Source: Bacteroidota bacterium
Lineage (GTDB): Bacteria > Bacteroidota > Bacteroidia > Flavobacteriales_D > Crocinitomicaceae
Reading direction: 5' to 3'
Assembly: GCA_024280155.1 (NCBI GenBank)
Contig: JAJRQQ010000079.1
Span: forward strand, 18,520-82,519
Length of the DNA stretch: 64,000 nt
The notes beneath the pieces are model-generated. The model was given only the letters and a program-made list of their open reading frames with translations. It did no database searches and was not told where the DNA came from. The position numbers and the translations under genes are program-made. Shown here piece by piece: positions 8,278-17,107 of the stretch. Every line of letters begins with the position of its first letter. Position 1 is the stretch's first letter.

Positions 8278-9386
8278 CTGTTTTTATTCTCATCTTCTTT
8301 ATTCTTTACGGTTCTCTTTTGGGGGCAATCGCTTTTATTGGTTTTTTTAAGCAAAAAAGAAAGGAGAATGAATACCAAAGAGGAGAAAGGATCGATCTCT
8401 GTGAAATTACTGTTCTTATCCCGTTTAGAAATGAAGAACATCGGATTTTAGCTCTACTAGATAGCATTAATACTTCAAATGTATTACCAAAAAATTTCGT
8501 GTTTATCGATGATCATTCTTCAGATAACACTATTGAATTAATTCATCAGCAATTAAAAAATGTCACTTATCAGGTTGTTTCTTTGTCCAAAGAATTAACA
8601 GGGAAGAAAAAAGCATTGCGTTTTGCTATTGAACAAGTTGAAACAGAATACGTTCTGACCATTGATGCAGATGTTTTTTTTGAATCAAATTATTTTGAAT
8701 CAATTTCGAAGTTAGAAAAATCGGAGATGTATATTTTGCCTGCAATAATGGTGGCAAAAAAACCTTTCGAATATTTATATGAAGTTGATTTAATTTTAGT
8801 CAATGCTTTGAATGCTGGATTAGCAGGAATTCTTCGACCGATTATTTGTAGTGGGGCAAATTTGTTGTACAAAAAAGAAACTTTTGATGAAGTCGATGAT
8901 TTTAGTTCGCACGGACATATGGCAAGTGGAGATGATACTTATTTGTTGCGTGATTTTAGAGAGAATGGGAAAGAAGTCCGATTGATTTCAGATGCTAAAT
9001 TTGCGATTAAAACAGAGACACCTCAATCTTTTCGTGAATTTATTGACCAACGCTTGCGTTGGATTGGTAAGACGGGTGATTTGAAAGACAACCTAAGTTC
9101 TAGTCTTGCTGTTTTACAAACTATTCTGACCTTCACTTTCTTTTTAGCATTAATTTATACTGCATCAAAATCAGATTGGAGAAACTTAGCCATTCTTTTA
9201 GGTGTAAAAACGGTTATTGATATGTTTATTTTTTCGCCCTATTTCTTTCGGATTAAAAGAAAAATTACTTGGGCTGTTATCCCAATTTATGAATTGCTTT
9301 TTCCGATTTATTCGTTATTGATTCTTTTGTTGGTTTTTGTTTATAAACCGACGTGGAAGGGAAGGCAAATTTATGCAAGAAAATAG
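8274..9386 (+). CDS. Membrane-bound family 2 glycosyltransferase
   Basis: This 370-residue enzyme has an N-terminal membrane segment (about residues 2-22), a GT2 catalytic region and about three C-terminal hydrophobic helices. Visible motifs are LIPFRNEE, FIDDHSSDNT, the DxD motif TIDADVFF, ASGDDTYLL and QRLRWIGK, the last typical of processive inverting GT2 enzymes. It should add sugar to a lipid or exported glycan at the inner membrane. It is translationally coupled to the flippase-like gene. The stop codon lies inside a perfect 40-base palindrome that probably terminates transcription. Confidence 0.85.
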   Translation: MTVFILIFFILYGSLLGAIAFIGFFKQKRKENEYQRGERIDLCEITVLIPFRNEEHRILALLDSINTSNVLPKNFVFIDDHSSDNTIELIHQQLKNVTYQVVSLSKELTGKKKALRFAIEQVETEYVLTIDADVFFESNYFESISKLEKSEMYILPAIMVAKKPFEYLYEVDLILVNALNAGLAGILRPIICSGANLLYKKETFDEVDDFSSHGHMASGDDTYLLRDFRENGKEVRLISDAKFAIKTETPQSFREFIDQRLRWIGKTGDLKDNLSSSLAVLQTILTFTFFLALIYTASKSDWRNLAILLGVKTVIDMFIFSPYFFRIKRKITWAVIPIYELLFPIYSLLILLLVFVYKPTWKGRQIYARK

Positions 9387-9419
9387 TACGGGCAGGTCGC
9401 GACCTGCCCGTACTATTTT
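9380..9419. terminator. Perfect 40-base palindrome, bidirectional terminator
   Basis: Bases 9380-9419 form an uninterrupted palindrome centred between 9399 and 9400. The GC-rich core GGGCAGGTCGCGACCTGCCC is flanked by AAAATAGTAC on one side and its complement on the other. Both ends are A/T runs, so the hairpin works as an intrinsic terminator on either strand. It lies between the convergent glycosyltransferase and DUF3127 genes and includes the glycosyltransferase stop codon. Confidence 0.8.
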
Positions 9420-9432
9420 ATGGGTGACTATT

Positions 9433-9819
9433 TTAGAATGGTAAGTCGTCGTCTTCAGCAGGTTCTGTACTAGCAGTTGGAGCTGCGGCCGGTGTACTTT
9501 CCATATTCATTGCTGACGGTCCACCTTGGGGCATACCTTGAGCATCTTTTTCAATTCTCCAAGCATCTAATGTGTTGAAGTATCTCACTTCTCCTTGAGG
9601 GCTTGTCCACTCACGTCCACGTAAGTTGAAAGATACAGTTACTTGGTCATTTTCATTGAATGCATCGAGCATCGCACATTTATCTTGTGCTGCTTGAAAC
9701 ATAATATCTTGCGGATACATTCCTGTTCCTTCTGTTACTACGAATTCACGTACTGAAAATTTATCAGAAACCTTTCTCGTTTCTTTAATGATTTTGATTG
9801 TTCCTTTTAATTGGTACAT
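9433..9819 (-). CDS. DUF3127 protein, copy A, with SSB-like acidic tail
   Basis: This 128-residue protein belongs to DUF3127, a Bacteroidota family of unknown function. The conserved core covers about residues 1-95, with a VSFNLRGREW segment that reads like a beta-barrel strand set. A Ser/Pro/Ala-rich linker leads to the C-terminus EPAEDDDLPF, which closely resembles the DDDIPF tip that SSB uses to recruit partner proteins. I infer a possible single-stranded nucleic-acid role. The first 103 residues differ from copy B (9845-10195) at only six positions, while the tails differ. The gene follows copy B after 25 bases and is likely co-transcribed. Confidence 0.8.
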   Translation of the reverse strand: MYQLKGTIKIIKETRKVSDKFSVREFVVTEGTGMYPQDIMFQAAQDKCAMLDAFNENDQVTVSFNLRGREWTSPQGEVRYFNTLDAWRIEKDAQGMPQGGPSAMNMESTPAAAPTASTEPAEDDDLPF

Positions 9820-9844
9820 TTTTATTCTTCTTTTATTTGTTTAT

Positions 9845-10195
9845 TTAAAATGGTACGCCACCATCTTCTGTGTTTTCTGTTTCCATTGGTGAAGGACCAC
9901 CTTGAGGCATTCCTTGACCATCTTTTTCAATTCTCCATGCATCTAAAGTGTTAAAATATTTCACTTCTCCCTGAGGACTTGTCCATTCACGACCACGTAA
10001 GTTGAAAGAAACGATTACTTGATCGTTTTCATTGACAGCATCTAACATCGCACATTTATCTTGCGCTGCTTGAAACATAATATCTTGAGGATACATTCCT
10101 GTACCTTCAGTTACAACGAATTCACGGACTGAAAATTTATCTGACACTTTTCTCGTTTCTTTAATGAGTTTTATGGTCCCTTTTAATTGATACAT
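9845..10195 (-). CDS. DUF3127 protein, copy B
   Basis: This 116-residue paralogue lies next to copy A. It matches copy A at 97 of the first 103 residues (changes I10L, F54V, T61I, R79K, A93G, A102P when A is read against B), yet many codons differ silently. That implies an older duplication under strong purifying selection, or gene conversion. Its tail is shorter and ends TEDGGVPF, keeping only the final Pro-Phe of the SSB-like tip. The function is unknown; a nucleic-acid-binding role is inference from the tail of copy A. It lies 20 bases downstream of the flavin reductase gene. Confidence 0.8.
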   Translation of the reverse strand: MYQLKGTIKLIKETRKVSDKFSVREFVVTEGTGMYPQDIMFQAAQDKCAMLDAVNENDQVIVSFNLRGREWTSPQGEVKYFNTLDAWRIEKDGQGMPQGGPSPMETENTEDGGVPF

Positions 10196-10215
10196 AGATT
10201 TTAGGTTAATTTATT

Positions 10216-11112
10216 TTATCCGTTATTGAAAGAAAGCAATGTCATCCACGCTTCTTCAACTTTATTTTCTGTTAATAATTCTTTTGCTCTTTGGTGCAAT
10301 TCCTTTTCCAATTGAATTGCATTTTCTTCTAAAGTAACAAAAAGTTCGCTCAATTCTATGAGTTTATATTCGTTTACATCCGTTTCGTTTGGAATTTCTT
10401 CAATATTTCCCAGTTGACCAAGGTCATTCCCTGTGAGAATTTCACTGTTTTTAATGTCTTCAGGAATTGTATCGAACCCTACTCCGATTGTTGTGATTGG
10501 TTTCTCAATTTCAAACATAGAATTTTTATCTGCTCTACAATACCAATTGCCACCCATTCTTGCAACAAGATCAATTTTATGTTGGTCAATTGCACCATCA
10601 GAATTAAGAATAGACTCGTCAATGTGAATTTTTTGAACCTCACAAATGATAAGATTTCCAGCGCCACCTTCAGTACCTAATTCTTTTACTTCAATTACTT
10701 TACATTCAAACTGAACAGGCGATTCTTTTACTCTTTTCGGTTGAATTGTTTCCGAATCGATAGGAGTAAAACCTGTTTTAGTGAATTCATCAACGTCAGG
10801 AGCAAAAGGCGAACTTGCCAAACTCATTTGGTGCACCATTTCATGAGTGACTACATTGATTACAACTTCAGGAACAATTTTTACATTGTTGTAAGTGTCT
10901 TTGGTTGTGTTCGTTCTGCCACTTCTAGCTGGAGAAAAAATCAATACCGGTGGATTTGCACTAAAAACATTGAAAAAAGAAAAAGGAGCAAGATTATCAT
11001 TCCCTTCAGCATCTACAGTAGAAGCAAAAGCAATTGGTCTTGGTCCAATTGCCCCGAGTAAATAATGGTGCAATTTAGGGATAGGAATTTCTTTAGGATC
11101 AATGGTTAACAT
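10216..11112 (-). CDS. Flavin reductase family protein
   Basis: This 298-residue protein has the FMN-binding split-barrel fold of flavin reductase-like domains. PFSFFNVFSANPPVLIFSPA and TKDTYNNVKIVPEVVINVV in the first 90 residues are typical flavin-contacting segments. The C-terminal 80 residues form an extra helical region. Such proteins bind FMN and may reduce flavin or accept electrons from NAD(P)H; the physiological partner is not known. It is the first gene of a probable three-gene unit with the DUF3127 pair, an association I cannot explain functionally. Confidence 0.82.
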   Translation of the reverse strand: MLTIDPKEIPIPKLHHYLLGAIGPRPIAFASTVDAEGNDNLAPFSFFNVFSANPPVLIFSPARSGRTNTTKDTYNNVKIVPEVVINVVTHEMVHQMSLASSPFAPDVDEFTKTGFTPIDSETIQPKRVKESPVQFECKVIEVKELGTEGGAGNLIICEVQKIHIDESILNSDGAIDQHKIDLVARMGGNWYCRADKNSMFEIEKPITTIGVGFDTIPEDIKNSEILTGNDLGQLGNIEEIPNETDVNEYKLIELSELFVTLEENAIQLEKELHQRAKELLTENKVEEAWMTLLSFNNG

Positions 11113-11200
11113 AATTCAATCTTTTTGTAGCGACAAAGTTACGTTGTTTTTTACGGAATTTGACAAATACTTAGAATAGTTTTTCAACATTTTACACACA

Positions 11201-11230
11201 AAAAAAGCCAACTGTAAAAGTTGGCTTTTT
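11201..11230 (-). terminator. Intrinsic terminator of the lipoprotein gene
   Basis: AAGCCAACT and its complement AGTTGGCTT form a stem with a short loop, flanked by an A run on the left. Read on the minus strand it ends in a T run. It lies 17 bases beyond the stop of the lipoprotein gene at 11247 and upstream of the flavin reductase gene. Confidence 0.75.
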
Positions 11231-11246
11231 GAAAGGGTTATCCTTA

Positions 11247-11783
11247 TTAAAGAGCGTCTTTTGCTTCGTGAAAGTCAGACAAAGCAGCGCCAAAAGCATC
11301 TTGCTTTTCGTATATTTTATCTTCAATTGGTAAAATTGTTTTTTCAAATTGTTTATCTTCAGCATCAGTCCAATCAGATTTTATCAACAAATCAGCATTT
11401 TCTTTTGCGATATTGCAATAATCAATGATTGCTTGAAAATATTCAATGGCTGCAGTTTTTGTTATGTTTGCTGGTTCTTCAAGTTTCTCAGCATTAGTGC
11501 CAGTGATTTGATGAGCGTTTACTTCTGCAATCATATCATTTATTTCTGCAGTGACTTCATCTATTTTATTTGAAAATCCGTTCGCATCAAGATCTGTTTC
11601 TTCTGCTTCAATGATGCTTTCAAATTTTTCATTGGCATTTTCTGTATGTGAAATCATGATGTCATACCATTCCTCACTTGAAACTTCGATAGGTTCTCTT
11701 TCTTCAATGGAAGAGTTAGAGTCTCCGCAAGAAGAAAATATGAACAAAGAAGTTGTAAGCAGGATAAATAATAAATTTTTCAT
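11247..11783 (-). CDS. Putative lipoprotein, mostly helical
   Basis: This 178-residue protein has a signal peptide ending IFSSC (Cys at about residue 19), then an acidic, Ser-rich spacer and about 140 residues of amphipathic helix with no recognised motif. It should be lipid-anchored outside the inner membrane. The overall look is like small four-helix surface lipoproteins of Bacteroidota, but I cannot name the family with confidence. It is monocistronic, with a TATATTTG box at 11809-11816 (minus strand) about 25 bases before the ATG and its own terminator. Confidence 0.7.
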   Translation of the reverse strand: MKNLLFILLTTSLFIFSSCGDSNSSIEEREPIEVSSEEWYDIMISHTENANEKFESIIEAEETDLDANGFSNKIDEVTAEINDMIAEVNAHQITGTNAEKLEEPANITKTAAIEYFQAIIDYCNIAKENADLLIKSDWTDAEDKQFEKTILPIEDKIYEKQDAFGAALSDFHEAKDAL

Positions 11784-11888
11784 GGAGTTTGTTTTATATT
11801 TTTTTGTACAAATATATGTTATTGTTCTTTAATTGATAATTAAAATGAAAAAAAATATTCAAATGTTTTACAATCTAAAATAAATCAA

Positions 11889-11896
11889 TATCTTTG
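11889..11896 (+). promoter_or_regulatory. -7 box (TATCTTTG) for tRNA-Leu
   Basis: TATCTTTG followed by CACTCC matches the TAnnTTTG element and is identical in its first ten bases to the box before the initiator tRNA at 51421. No clear -33 TTG is seen at the expected spacing. The tRNA starts 36 bases downstream. Confidence 0.6.
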
Positions 11897-11931
11897 CACT
11901 CCATTTTAAAAGGAATGGAATTTGAAATATT

Positions 11932-12013
11932 GCGGATGTGGTGAAATTGGTAGACACGCTAGACTTAGGATCTAGTGCCGCGAGGTGTGTGGGTTCGAGT
12001 CCCTCCATCCGCA
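11932..12013 (+). tRNA. tRNA-Leu(TAG)
   Basis: The sequence folds as a tRNA with a long variable arm. The acceptor GCGGATG pairs with CATCCGC and the discriminator is A. The anticodon stem CTAGA/TCTAG encloses the loop CTTAGGA with anticodon TAG, and the T-arm contains GGGTTCGAGTCCC. The size is 82 bases and no CCA is encoded. It reads CUA leucine codons. It lies alone upstream of the trigger factor gene and is followed by a terminator. Confidence 0.96.
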
Positions 12014-12022
12014 CTGAATAGG

Positions 12023-12055
12023 ATGGTATAAGATAGACTTATACCATTTTTTTTT
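12023..12055 (+). terminator. Intrinsic terminator after tRNA-Leu
   Basis: ATGGTATAAG pairs perfectly with CTTATACCAT across a five-base loop and is followed by a run of T. It separates the tRNA transcript from the trigger factor gene. Confidence 0.85.
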
Positions 12056-12082
12056 AATAAAGAATTAGTAAATAAAAAAAGT

Positions 12083-13435
12083 ATGAATATTGTTCGTGAA
12101 GACATCGATGCATTAAATGCAACTTTAACTGTTAAGGTTGCTCCTGAAGATTACCAAGGTAAAGTAGATGAAGTTATACAAAAATACCGTAAAACTGCTA
12201 AAATTCCTGGTTTTAGAGATGGTAAGATCCCAATGGGTATGATCAAGAAGCAATATGGAACAACTGTTTTATCGGATGAGCTTAATAAAGTTGTGAATGA
12301 ATCACTTCAAAAATTCATCACTGATAACAAAATTGAAATTCTTGGAAACCCCATTCCTTCTGAGGAAAAAGGGTTTGATGGCGATTTTAAAAACCCAGGA
12401 GAATTCACTTTTACATACGATTTAGGTTTAGCTCCTGAAATTAAAATTTCTCTTTCAGTAAAAAATAAATTCGATTACAATAAAGTGAGAATTGACAAGA
12501 AATTAATCGACAAACAAGTTGATGATTTACGTCGTCGTTACGGGAAATTAATTTCACTTGAAGAGGTCGGAGAAAAAGACATGATTTTAGCTCAGTTTGT
12601 TGAATTAAATGATGATGATTCAATCAAAGAAAGCGGTATTCTTCATTCTTCTACAATTTCAATGGAATTTGTTGAAGATAAAAAAACAAGCAAAGAATTA
12701 ATAGGGAAGAAAGTTGGTGATAAAGTAATTGTTGACCCTGCTAAAGTTTCTAAAGGTGGAAAAGATACAGCGGCAATGCTTGGTGTTTCTGAAGAGGAAT
12801 TAGCGAATGTTTCTGAGAAGTTTCAAATGACAATCACTGAGATTAAAGGAATGGAGTTGGCTGAGTTGAATACAGAATTGTATGACAAGCTTTTTGGACC
12901 TGATACTATAAAAGACGAGAAAGAATTAAGGGCTAGAGTAAAGAAAGATTTAGAGGAAATGTTTGTCAATGATTCTGATAAGCTGTTAACTCGTGCAGTA
13001 TATGACAACTTAATCGAGAAAACGAAAGTTGAATTGCCAGATGCTTGTATGAAACGTTGGATTAAATTGTCAAACGAAAAAAACATTTCTGATGAGCAAA
13101 TTGAAGCAGAGTACGGTGGATATGCGAAAGGTTTGAAATGGCAATTGATTCAAGGGAAGATTTTTAAAGATAACGATATCAAAGTAGACCACGCAGAGGT
13201 TGTTGAGTTCACAAAAGGTCTTTTGGTAAGCAACTACGCTCAATACGGTATGCCAGCACCAGAAGACAAAGAGTTAACTGCTTCGGCTATGCAAGTGTTG
13301 CAAAACCAAGAAGAGGCAAATCGTATCTATGATATGTTAGGTGAGCAAAAGTTGACTAAATTCTTCAAAGGGACTGTTAAATTAAATGAAAAAGAGATTT
13401 CTTACGACAAATTTGTAGAATTGGCCTCAAAATAA
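12083..13435 (+). CDS. tig: Trigger factor, ribosome-associated chaperone
   Basis: This 450-residue chaperone binds ribosomal protein uL23 at the exit tunnel and shields nascent chains. The ribosome-binding signature PGFRDGKIPMGMI occurs at about residues 40-53. A middle domain and a long helical C-terminal arm domain follow; the length matches the family. The peptidyl-prolyl isomerase-like middle part is divergent, as is usual in Bacteroidota. The start ATG is preceded by an A-rich stretch. It has its own terminator at 13457-13487. clpP and clpX, frequent neighbours elsewhere, are not adjacent here. Confidence 0.92.
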   Translation: MNIVREDIDALNATLTVKVAPEDYQGKVDEVIQKYRKTAKIPGFRDGKIPMGMIKKQYGTTVLSDELNKVVNESLQKFITDNKIEILGNPIPSEEKGFDGDFKNPGEFTFTYDLGLAPEIKISLSVKNKFDYNKVRIDKKLIDKQVDDLRRRYGKLISLEEVGEKDMILAQFVELNDDDSIKESGILHSSTISMEFVEDKKTSKELIGKKVGDKVIVDPAKVSKGGKDTAAMLGVSEEELANVSEKFQMTITEIKGMELAELNTELYDKLFGPDTIKDEKELRARVKKDLEEMFVNDSDKLLTRAVYDNLIEKTKVELPDACMKRWIKLSNEKNISDEQIEAEYGGYAKGLKWQLIQGKIFKDNDIKVDHAEVVEFTKGLLVSNYAQYGMPAPEDKELTASAMQVLQNQEEANRIYDMLGEQKLTKFFKGTVKLNEKEISYDKFVELASK

Positions 13436-13456
13436 TTGATTCAAATAGAATATGAG

Positions 13457-13487
13457 AAAGGTGAAGTGAAAGCTTCACCTTTTTTTT
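13457..13487 (+). terminator. Intrinsic terminator after trigger factor
   Basis: AAAGGTGAAG pairs with CTTCACCTTT around a six-base loop and is followed by a T run. It begins about 20 bases past the tig stop codon. Confidence 0.85.
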
Positions 13488-13532
13488 GAATTTTTTTGAA
13501 TTCATTGAAGGTAAATAAAACTACTTCTAAAA

Positions 13533-13563
13533 TTGATATTCTCTTAAGAGTTGACTAAATTTG
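13533..13563 (+). promoter_or_regulatory. Promoter of isocitrate dehydrogenase
   Basis: A TTG at 13533-13535 and TAAATTTG at 13556-13563 are separated by 20 bases, close to the Bacteroidota consensus. This would give a leader of about 60 bases ahead of the ATG at 13632. Confidence 0.6.
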
Positions 13564-13631
13564 TTTCTCTAATAATTTACATACTCGTCAACATTTCTAC
13601 ATTCTTATAGAAGGACGATAAAAAACATAAA

Positions 13632-15854
13632 ATGGCAAAAATCATTTACACTAAAACAGACGAAGCGCCAGCATTAGCGACGCAATCTTTTTTACCGATT
13701 ATCGAAGCTTTTTCTAAATCATCAGGTATTGATTTCGAAATTAGTGATATTTCCCTCGCTGGAAGAATCGTTGCTAAATTTGGATCTTATTTGAATGAAG
13801 ACCAACGACAAGAAGATGCGCTGGATTTATTAGGTGAATTGGTTTTAAAAGATGGAACAAATATTATAAAACTTCCAAACATTAGCGCGTCGACACCTCA
13901 ACTGAAATCGGCAATTAAAGAATTGCAAGACAAAGGATATGCTATTCCTGATTTTCCTGATAGTCCTTCGAATGATAAAGAAAAAGAAATAAGAGCTGTT
14001 TATGATAAGTTAAAAGGTTCTGCGGTAAACCCTGTTTTGAGAGAGGGTAATTCTGACCGTCGTGCTCCAAAGCCAGTGAAAGAATATGCAAGAAAGAATC
14101 CTCATTCAATGGGAGAATGGTCTTCGGGTTCTAAAACTCATGTTTCACATATGCCTGATGGAGATTTTGTTTCAAATGAGAAATCAGTTACTTTTGAAAA
14201 AGCAGGAAATGTTACGATTGAGTTAACATCAAATAATGGTGTGAAAACAATTCTTAAGCAAAACACAGCTGTTCTTGAAAACGAAATTATTGATGCATCA
14301 GTTTTAAGTAAAAATAAATTGGTTGCTTTTTTGGAAGAACAAATGAATGACGCGCAAGAAAAAGGTGTCTTATTCTCTGTTCATATGAAAGCAACCATGA
14401 TGAAAGTTTCTGATCCAATTATTTTTGGACACGTTGTTAAGGTTTATTTCAAAGAATTATTCGAAAAACATGGTTCAACTTTTGATGAACTTGGAATAAA
14501 TGTAAACAATGGTTTTGGGAATTTGTTGAGCAACATTGAGCAACTTCCTGAAGATAAAAGAAAAGAAATTGAAGCAGATATCGCTAAATGTTATGCAAGT
14601 CGCCCTGATTTAGCCATGGTGAATTCTGATAAAGGAATCACAAATCTAAATGTGCCAAGTGATGTAATTATCGATGCTTCCATGCCTGCAATGATTCGTA
14701 CTTCTGGTCAGATGTGGAATAAAGAAGGTCAACAACAAGATACGAAAGCAGTTATTCCAGATAACAGTTATGCTCAATTGTATCGAGTTACAATTGATTT
14801 TTGCAAGAAAAATGGTGCTTTTGATCCAACGACGATGGGAACTGTTCCAAATGTTGGTTTAATGGCTCAAAAAGCAGAAGAATATGGTTCGCATGATAAA
14901 ACATTTGAGATTTCTACTAGTGGAGTTGTTCGCGTTATAGATGATAATGGTACGACTTTAATGGAACACAATGTTGAAGAAGGTGATATTTGGAGAATGT
15001 GTCAAGTAAAAGATGCACCAATTAGAGATTGGGTAAAATTGGCAGTATCTCGTGCAAAATCAACCAATTGGCCGACAATATTTTGGCTGAATGAAACAAG
15101 AGCTCATGATGCTGAAATTATCAAGAAAGTAAACACTTATTTGGCAGAATTAGAAACTGAAGGACTAGATATTCGTATCATGTCTCAAGTTGATGCTTGC
15201 GAGTTTACTTTAGAAAGAACAGCGAGAGGAGAAAATACAATTTCTGTAACTGGAAACGTTCTGCGTGATTATTTAACGGACCTTTTCCCGATTCTTGAAT
15301 TAGGTACAAGTGCAAAAATGCTTTCCATCGTTCCGTTAATGAATGGAGGAGGTCTTTTTGAAACGGGAGCAGGTGGTTCAGCTCCGAAACACGTCGAACA
15401 ATTCACAAAAGAAGGACATTTACGTTGGGATTCTCTTGGAGAGTTTTTAGCACTAGCAATGTCCTTTGAATACCTTTCGGAGAAAGAAAACAATGACAAA
15501 GCAAAAATTCTTGGAGAAACGTTAGATGCTGCGACTTCTCGTTTTTTGAACAATGACAAATCACCATCTCGTAAAGTTGGGGAATTAGACAATAGAGGCT
15601 CTCATTTCTACTTAGCAATGTATTGGGCAGATGAATTAGCGAAGCAAAAAGAGGATGAAGATCTTCGTAAACAGTTCAAACACATTGCCGAAGAATTGGC
15701 AACGAACGAAGCTACAATCGTTAATGAATTGAATAAAGCTCAAGGGACACCAGTTAATCTAAATGGATATTATTTTGGGGATGATAATTTGATCGCTGAA
15801 GCAATGAGACCAAGTAAAACATTGAATACAATTATTGAGGAAATAAATAAATAA
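13632..15854 (+). CDS. icd: NADP-dependent isocitrate dehydrogenase, monomeric type
   Basis: This 740-residue enzyme is of the large monomeric class (IDH-II) that oxidatively decarboxylates isocitrate to 2-oxoglutarate with NADP. The length is diagnostic, since the dimeric enzyme is about 415 residues. Typical segments are the N-terminal [28 protein letters not shown] near residue 180, and [17 protein letters not shown] in the C-terminal half. It feeds 2-oxoglutarate to the TCA cycle and glutamate synthesis, for which a dehydrogenase is encoded at 56607-57836. It has its own promoter and a shared terminator, so it is monocistronic. Confidence 0.95.
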   Translation: MAKIIYTKTDEAPALATQSFLPIIEAFSKSSGIDFEISDISLAGRIVAKFGSYLNEDQRQEDALDLLGELVLKDGTNIIKLPNISASTPQLKSAIKELQDKGYAIPDFPDSPSNDKEKEIRAVYDKLKGSAVNPVLREGNSDRRAPKPVKEYARKNPHSMGEWSSGSKTHVSHMPDGDFVSNEKSVTFEKAGNVTIELTSNNGVKTILKQNTAVLENEIIDASVLSKNKLVAFLEEQMNDAQEKGVLFSVHMKATMMKVSDPIIFGHVVKVYFKELFEKHGSTFDELGINVNNGFGNLLSNIEQLPEDKRKEIEADIAKCYASRPDLAMVNSDKGITNLNVPSDVIIDASMPAMIRTSGQMWNKEGQQQDTKAVIPDNSYAQLYRVTIDFCKKNGAFDPTTMGTVPNVGLMAQKAEEYGSHDKTFEISTSGVVRVIDDNGTTLMEHNVEEGDIWRMCQVKDAPIRDWVKLAVSRAKSTNWPTIFWLNETRAHDAEIIKKVNTYLAELETEGLDIRIMSQVDACEFTLERTARGENTISVTGNVLRDYLTDLFPILELGTSAKMLSIVPLMNGGGLFETGAGGSAPKHVEQFTKEGHLRWDSLGEFLALAMSFEYLSEKENNDKAKILGETLDAATSRFLNNDKSPSRKVGELDNRGSHFYLAMYWADELAKQKEDEDLRKQFKHIAEELATNEATIVNELNKAQGTPVNLNGYYFGDDNLIAEAMRPSKTLNTIIEEINK

Positions 15855-15866
15855 CTTGTTTTTTTG

Positions 15867-15910
15867 AAAATGAGAAAGGCTTTGATTGATTTCAAAGCCT
15901 TTCTCATTTT
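15867..15910. terminator. Bidirectional intrinsic terminator
   Basis: AAAATGAGAAAGGCTTTG and its reverse complement form an 18-bp stem with A and T runs at both ends. It lies between convergent icd and the multicopper oxidase pair and can serve both. Confidence 0.88.
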
Positions 15911-15925
15911 AAGGAATGAATAATT

Positions 15926-17107
15926 TTATTGTTTCACCAACTTGTATGAATTCCCTTTGTATCGAATAATGTAAATTCCATCTGAATACTTACTCAAATC
16001 GATATGTTGTGATTGACTACTAAGTATAGTTTCTCCCATGAGATTCATTATTTTATATTCTTCCTCAAAAATTGTAGAAGTAAAAAATTGCCCATCGTTA
16101 GAAGGGTTCGGGTAGAATAAAATAAAATTAATATTGCTTTCATCTAAGCCAACTTGAGATAATTGAATGGTTAGTGTCTGCGTAGAATGAACGACTTGTG
16201 TGTTTAAATCAAAATATTCAACTTGCACTAGATAATTTGCATCCGTTCCCGTTTTAATCATTGTTCCATAACGCTCGCCAGGTAGAACTTCTACTGTGTC
16301 CCCAATTTGTTGTTGAGGCAAAGGTCTTCCGTCACTAGAAATTGTTCTTGCATTTAATGAACTTGGGAAAATATAACGTACACCGTAATAACCAATGTTA
16401 ACGAGTCTTGTATAAACATCTTCATTCGGTAAAGCGTAATTATAATTTGCAGGGTCTGCTAACTGAGAATCTGATTTACCATTGATGAGGAAGTATTGTG
16501 GAGCATAAACATCGGGTACAGCAACTGGTTGAGGGGTTGCTGCATCATACAGATGGTTTAAGACAGAGTTTTTATGCCAAAAAGTATCAATTTCAGAAGC
16601 ATTCCAAACAAAATCTCGACCGTATTGTTCACCACCAGCCCATGTTAAATAACTGTTCTCTTGAGGGTGAACGACAATGACTCCATACATACCCGCTTGA
16701 ACATGTAGTGTGGATACAACGTGACAATGGTAAATGTATGTTCCCGCATGAGGAGCTTTGAAACGATAGAAGCCATGTTCGGCATGGTTTACTTGGAATG
16801 ATAAACTCGGAACCCCATCATTTTCTTGATCAACATCCAACCCATGTAAATGAATTGTATGAGGGGCACCTTGTGACATATTCAAGAAATCAATGAGAAC
16901 ACTATCACCTTCGATCATGTGTAAAATGGGACCTGGTATTTCTATAATATCAGAAGTGTTGTTAGCAAATCCAAATATTCGCGGAAACGCACCATCATGT
17001 AGCAGAATATTACCAGTACTTCTTCCTACAATTAATTGAGTGTAATCAATTTGAGAAAAGCTCGAAATAGAATTGGCTATAATTATTAATATGAATATAA
17101 TTCTCAT
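15926..17107 (-). CDS. Multicopper oxidase-like subunit B with T9SS sorting domain
   Basis: This 393-residue secreted protein has a signal peptide (about residues 1-19) and a cupredoxin domain carrying HTIHLHG (H83, H86, H88) and HCHVVSTLHVQAGM (H127, C128, H129, H135, M140). These are type 1 copper ligands plus two of the four HxH pairs needed for a trinuclear copper centre. A second cupredoxin-like region occupies about residues 160-310 without obvious ligands. The C-terminal 70 residues (FYPNPSNDG, SDGIYIIRY) are a T9SS sorting domain, so it should be exported to the cell surface. Cys-to-His spacing in the type 1 loop is two residues longer than in laccases. The start overlaps subunit A by 4 bases. 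Confidence 0.82.
   Translation of the reverse strand: MRIIFILIIIANSISSFSQIDYTQLIVGRSTGNILLHDGAFPRIFGFANNTSDIIEIPGPILHMIEGDSVLIDFLNMSQGAPHTIHLHGLDVDQENDGVPSLSFQVNHAEHGFYRFKAPHAGTYIYHCHVVSTLHVQAGMYGVIVVHPQENSYLTWAGGEQYGRDFVWNASEIDTFWHKNSVLNHLYDAATPQPVAVPDVYAPQYFLINGKSDSQLADPANYNYALPNEDVYTRLVNIGYYGVRYIFPSSLNARTISSDGRPLPQQQIGDTVEVLPGERYGTMIKTGTDANYLVQVEYFDLNTQVVHSTQTLTIQLSQVGLDESNINFILFYPNPSNDGQFFTSTIFEEEYKIMNLMGETILSSQSQHIDLSKYSDGIYIIRYKGNSYKLVKQ

Noticed and set aside
10414-11061. Open frames antisense to the flavin reductase gene
   Set aside because: No recognisable protein features; explained by the opposite-strand gene.
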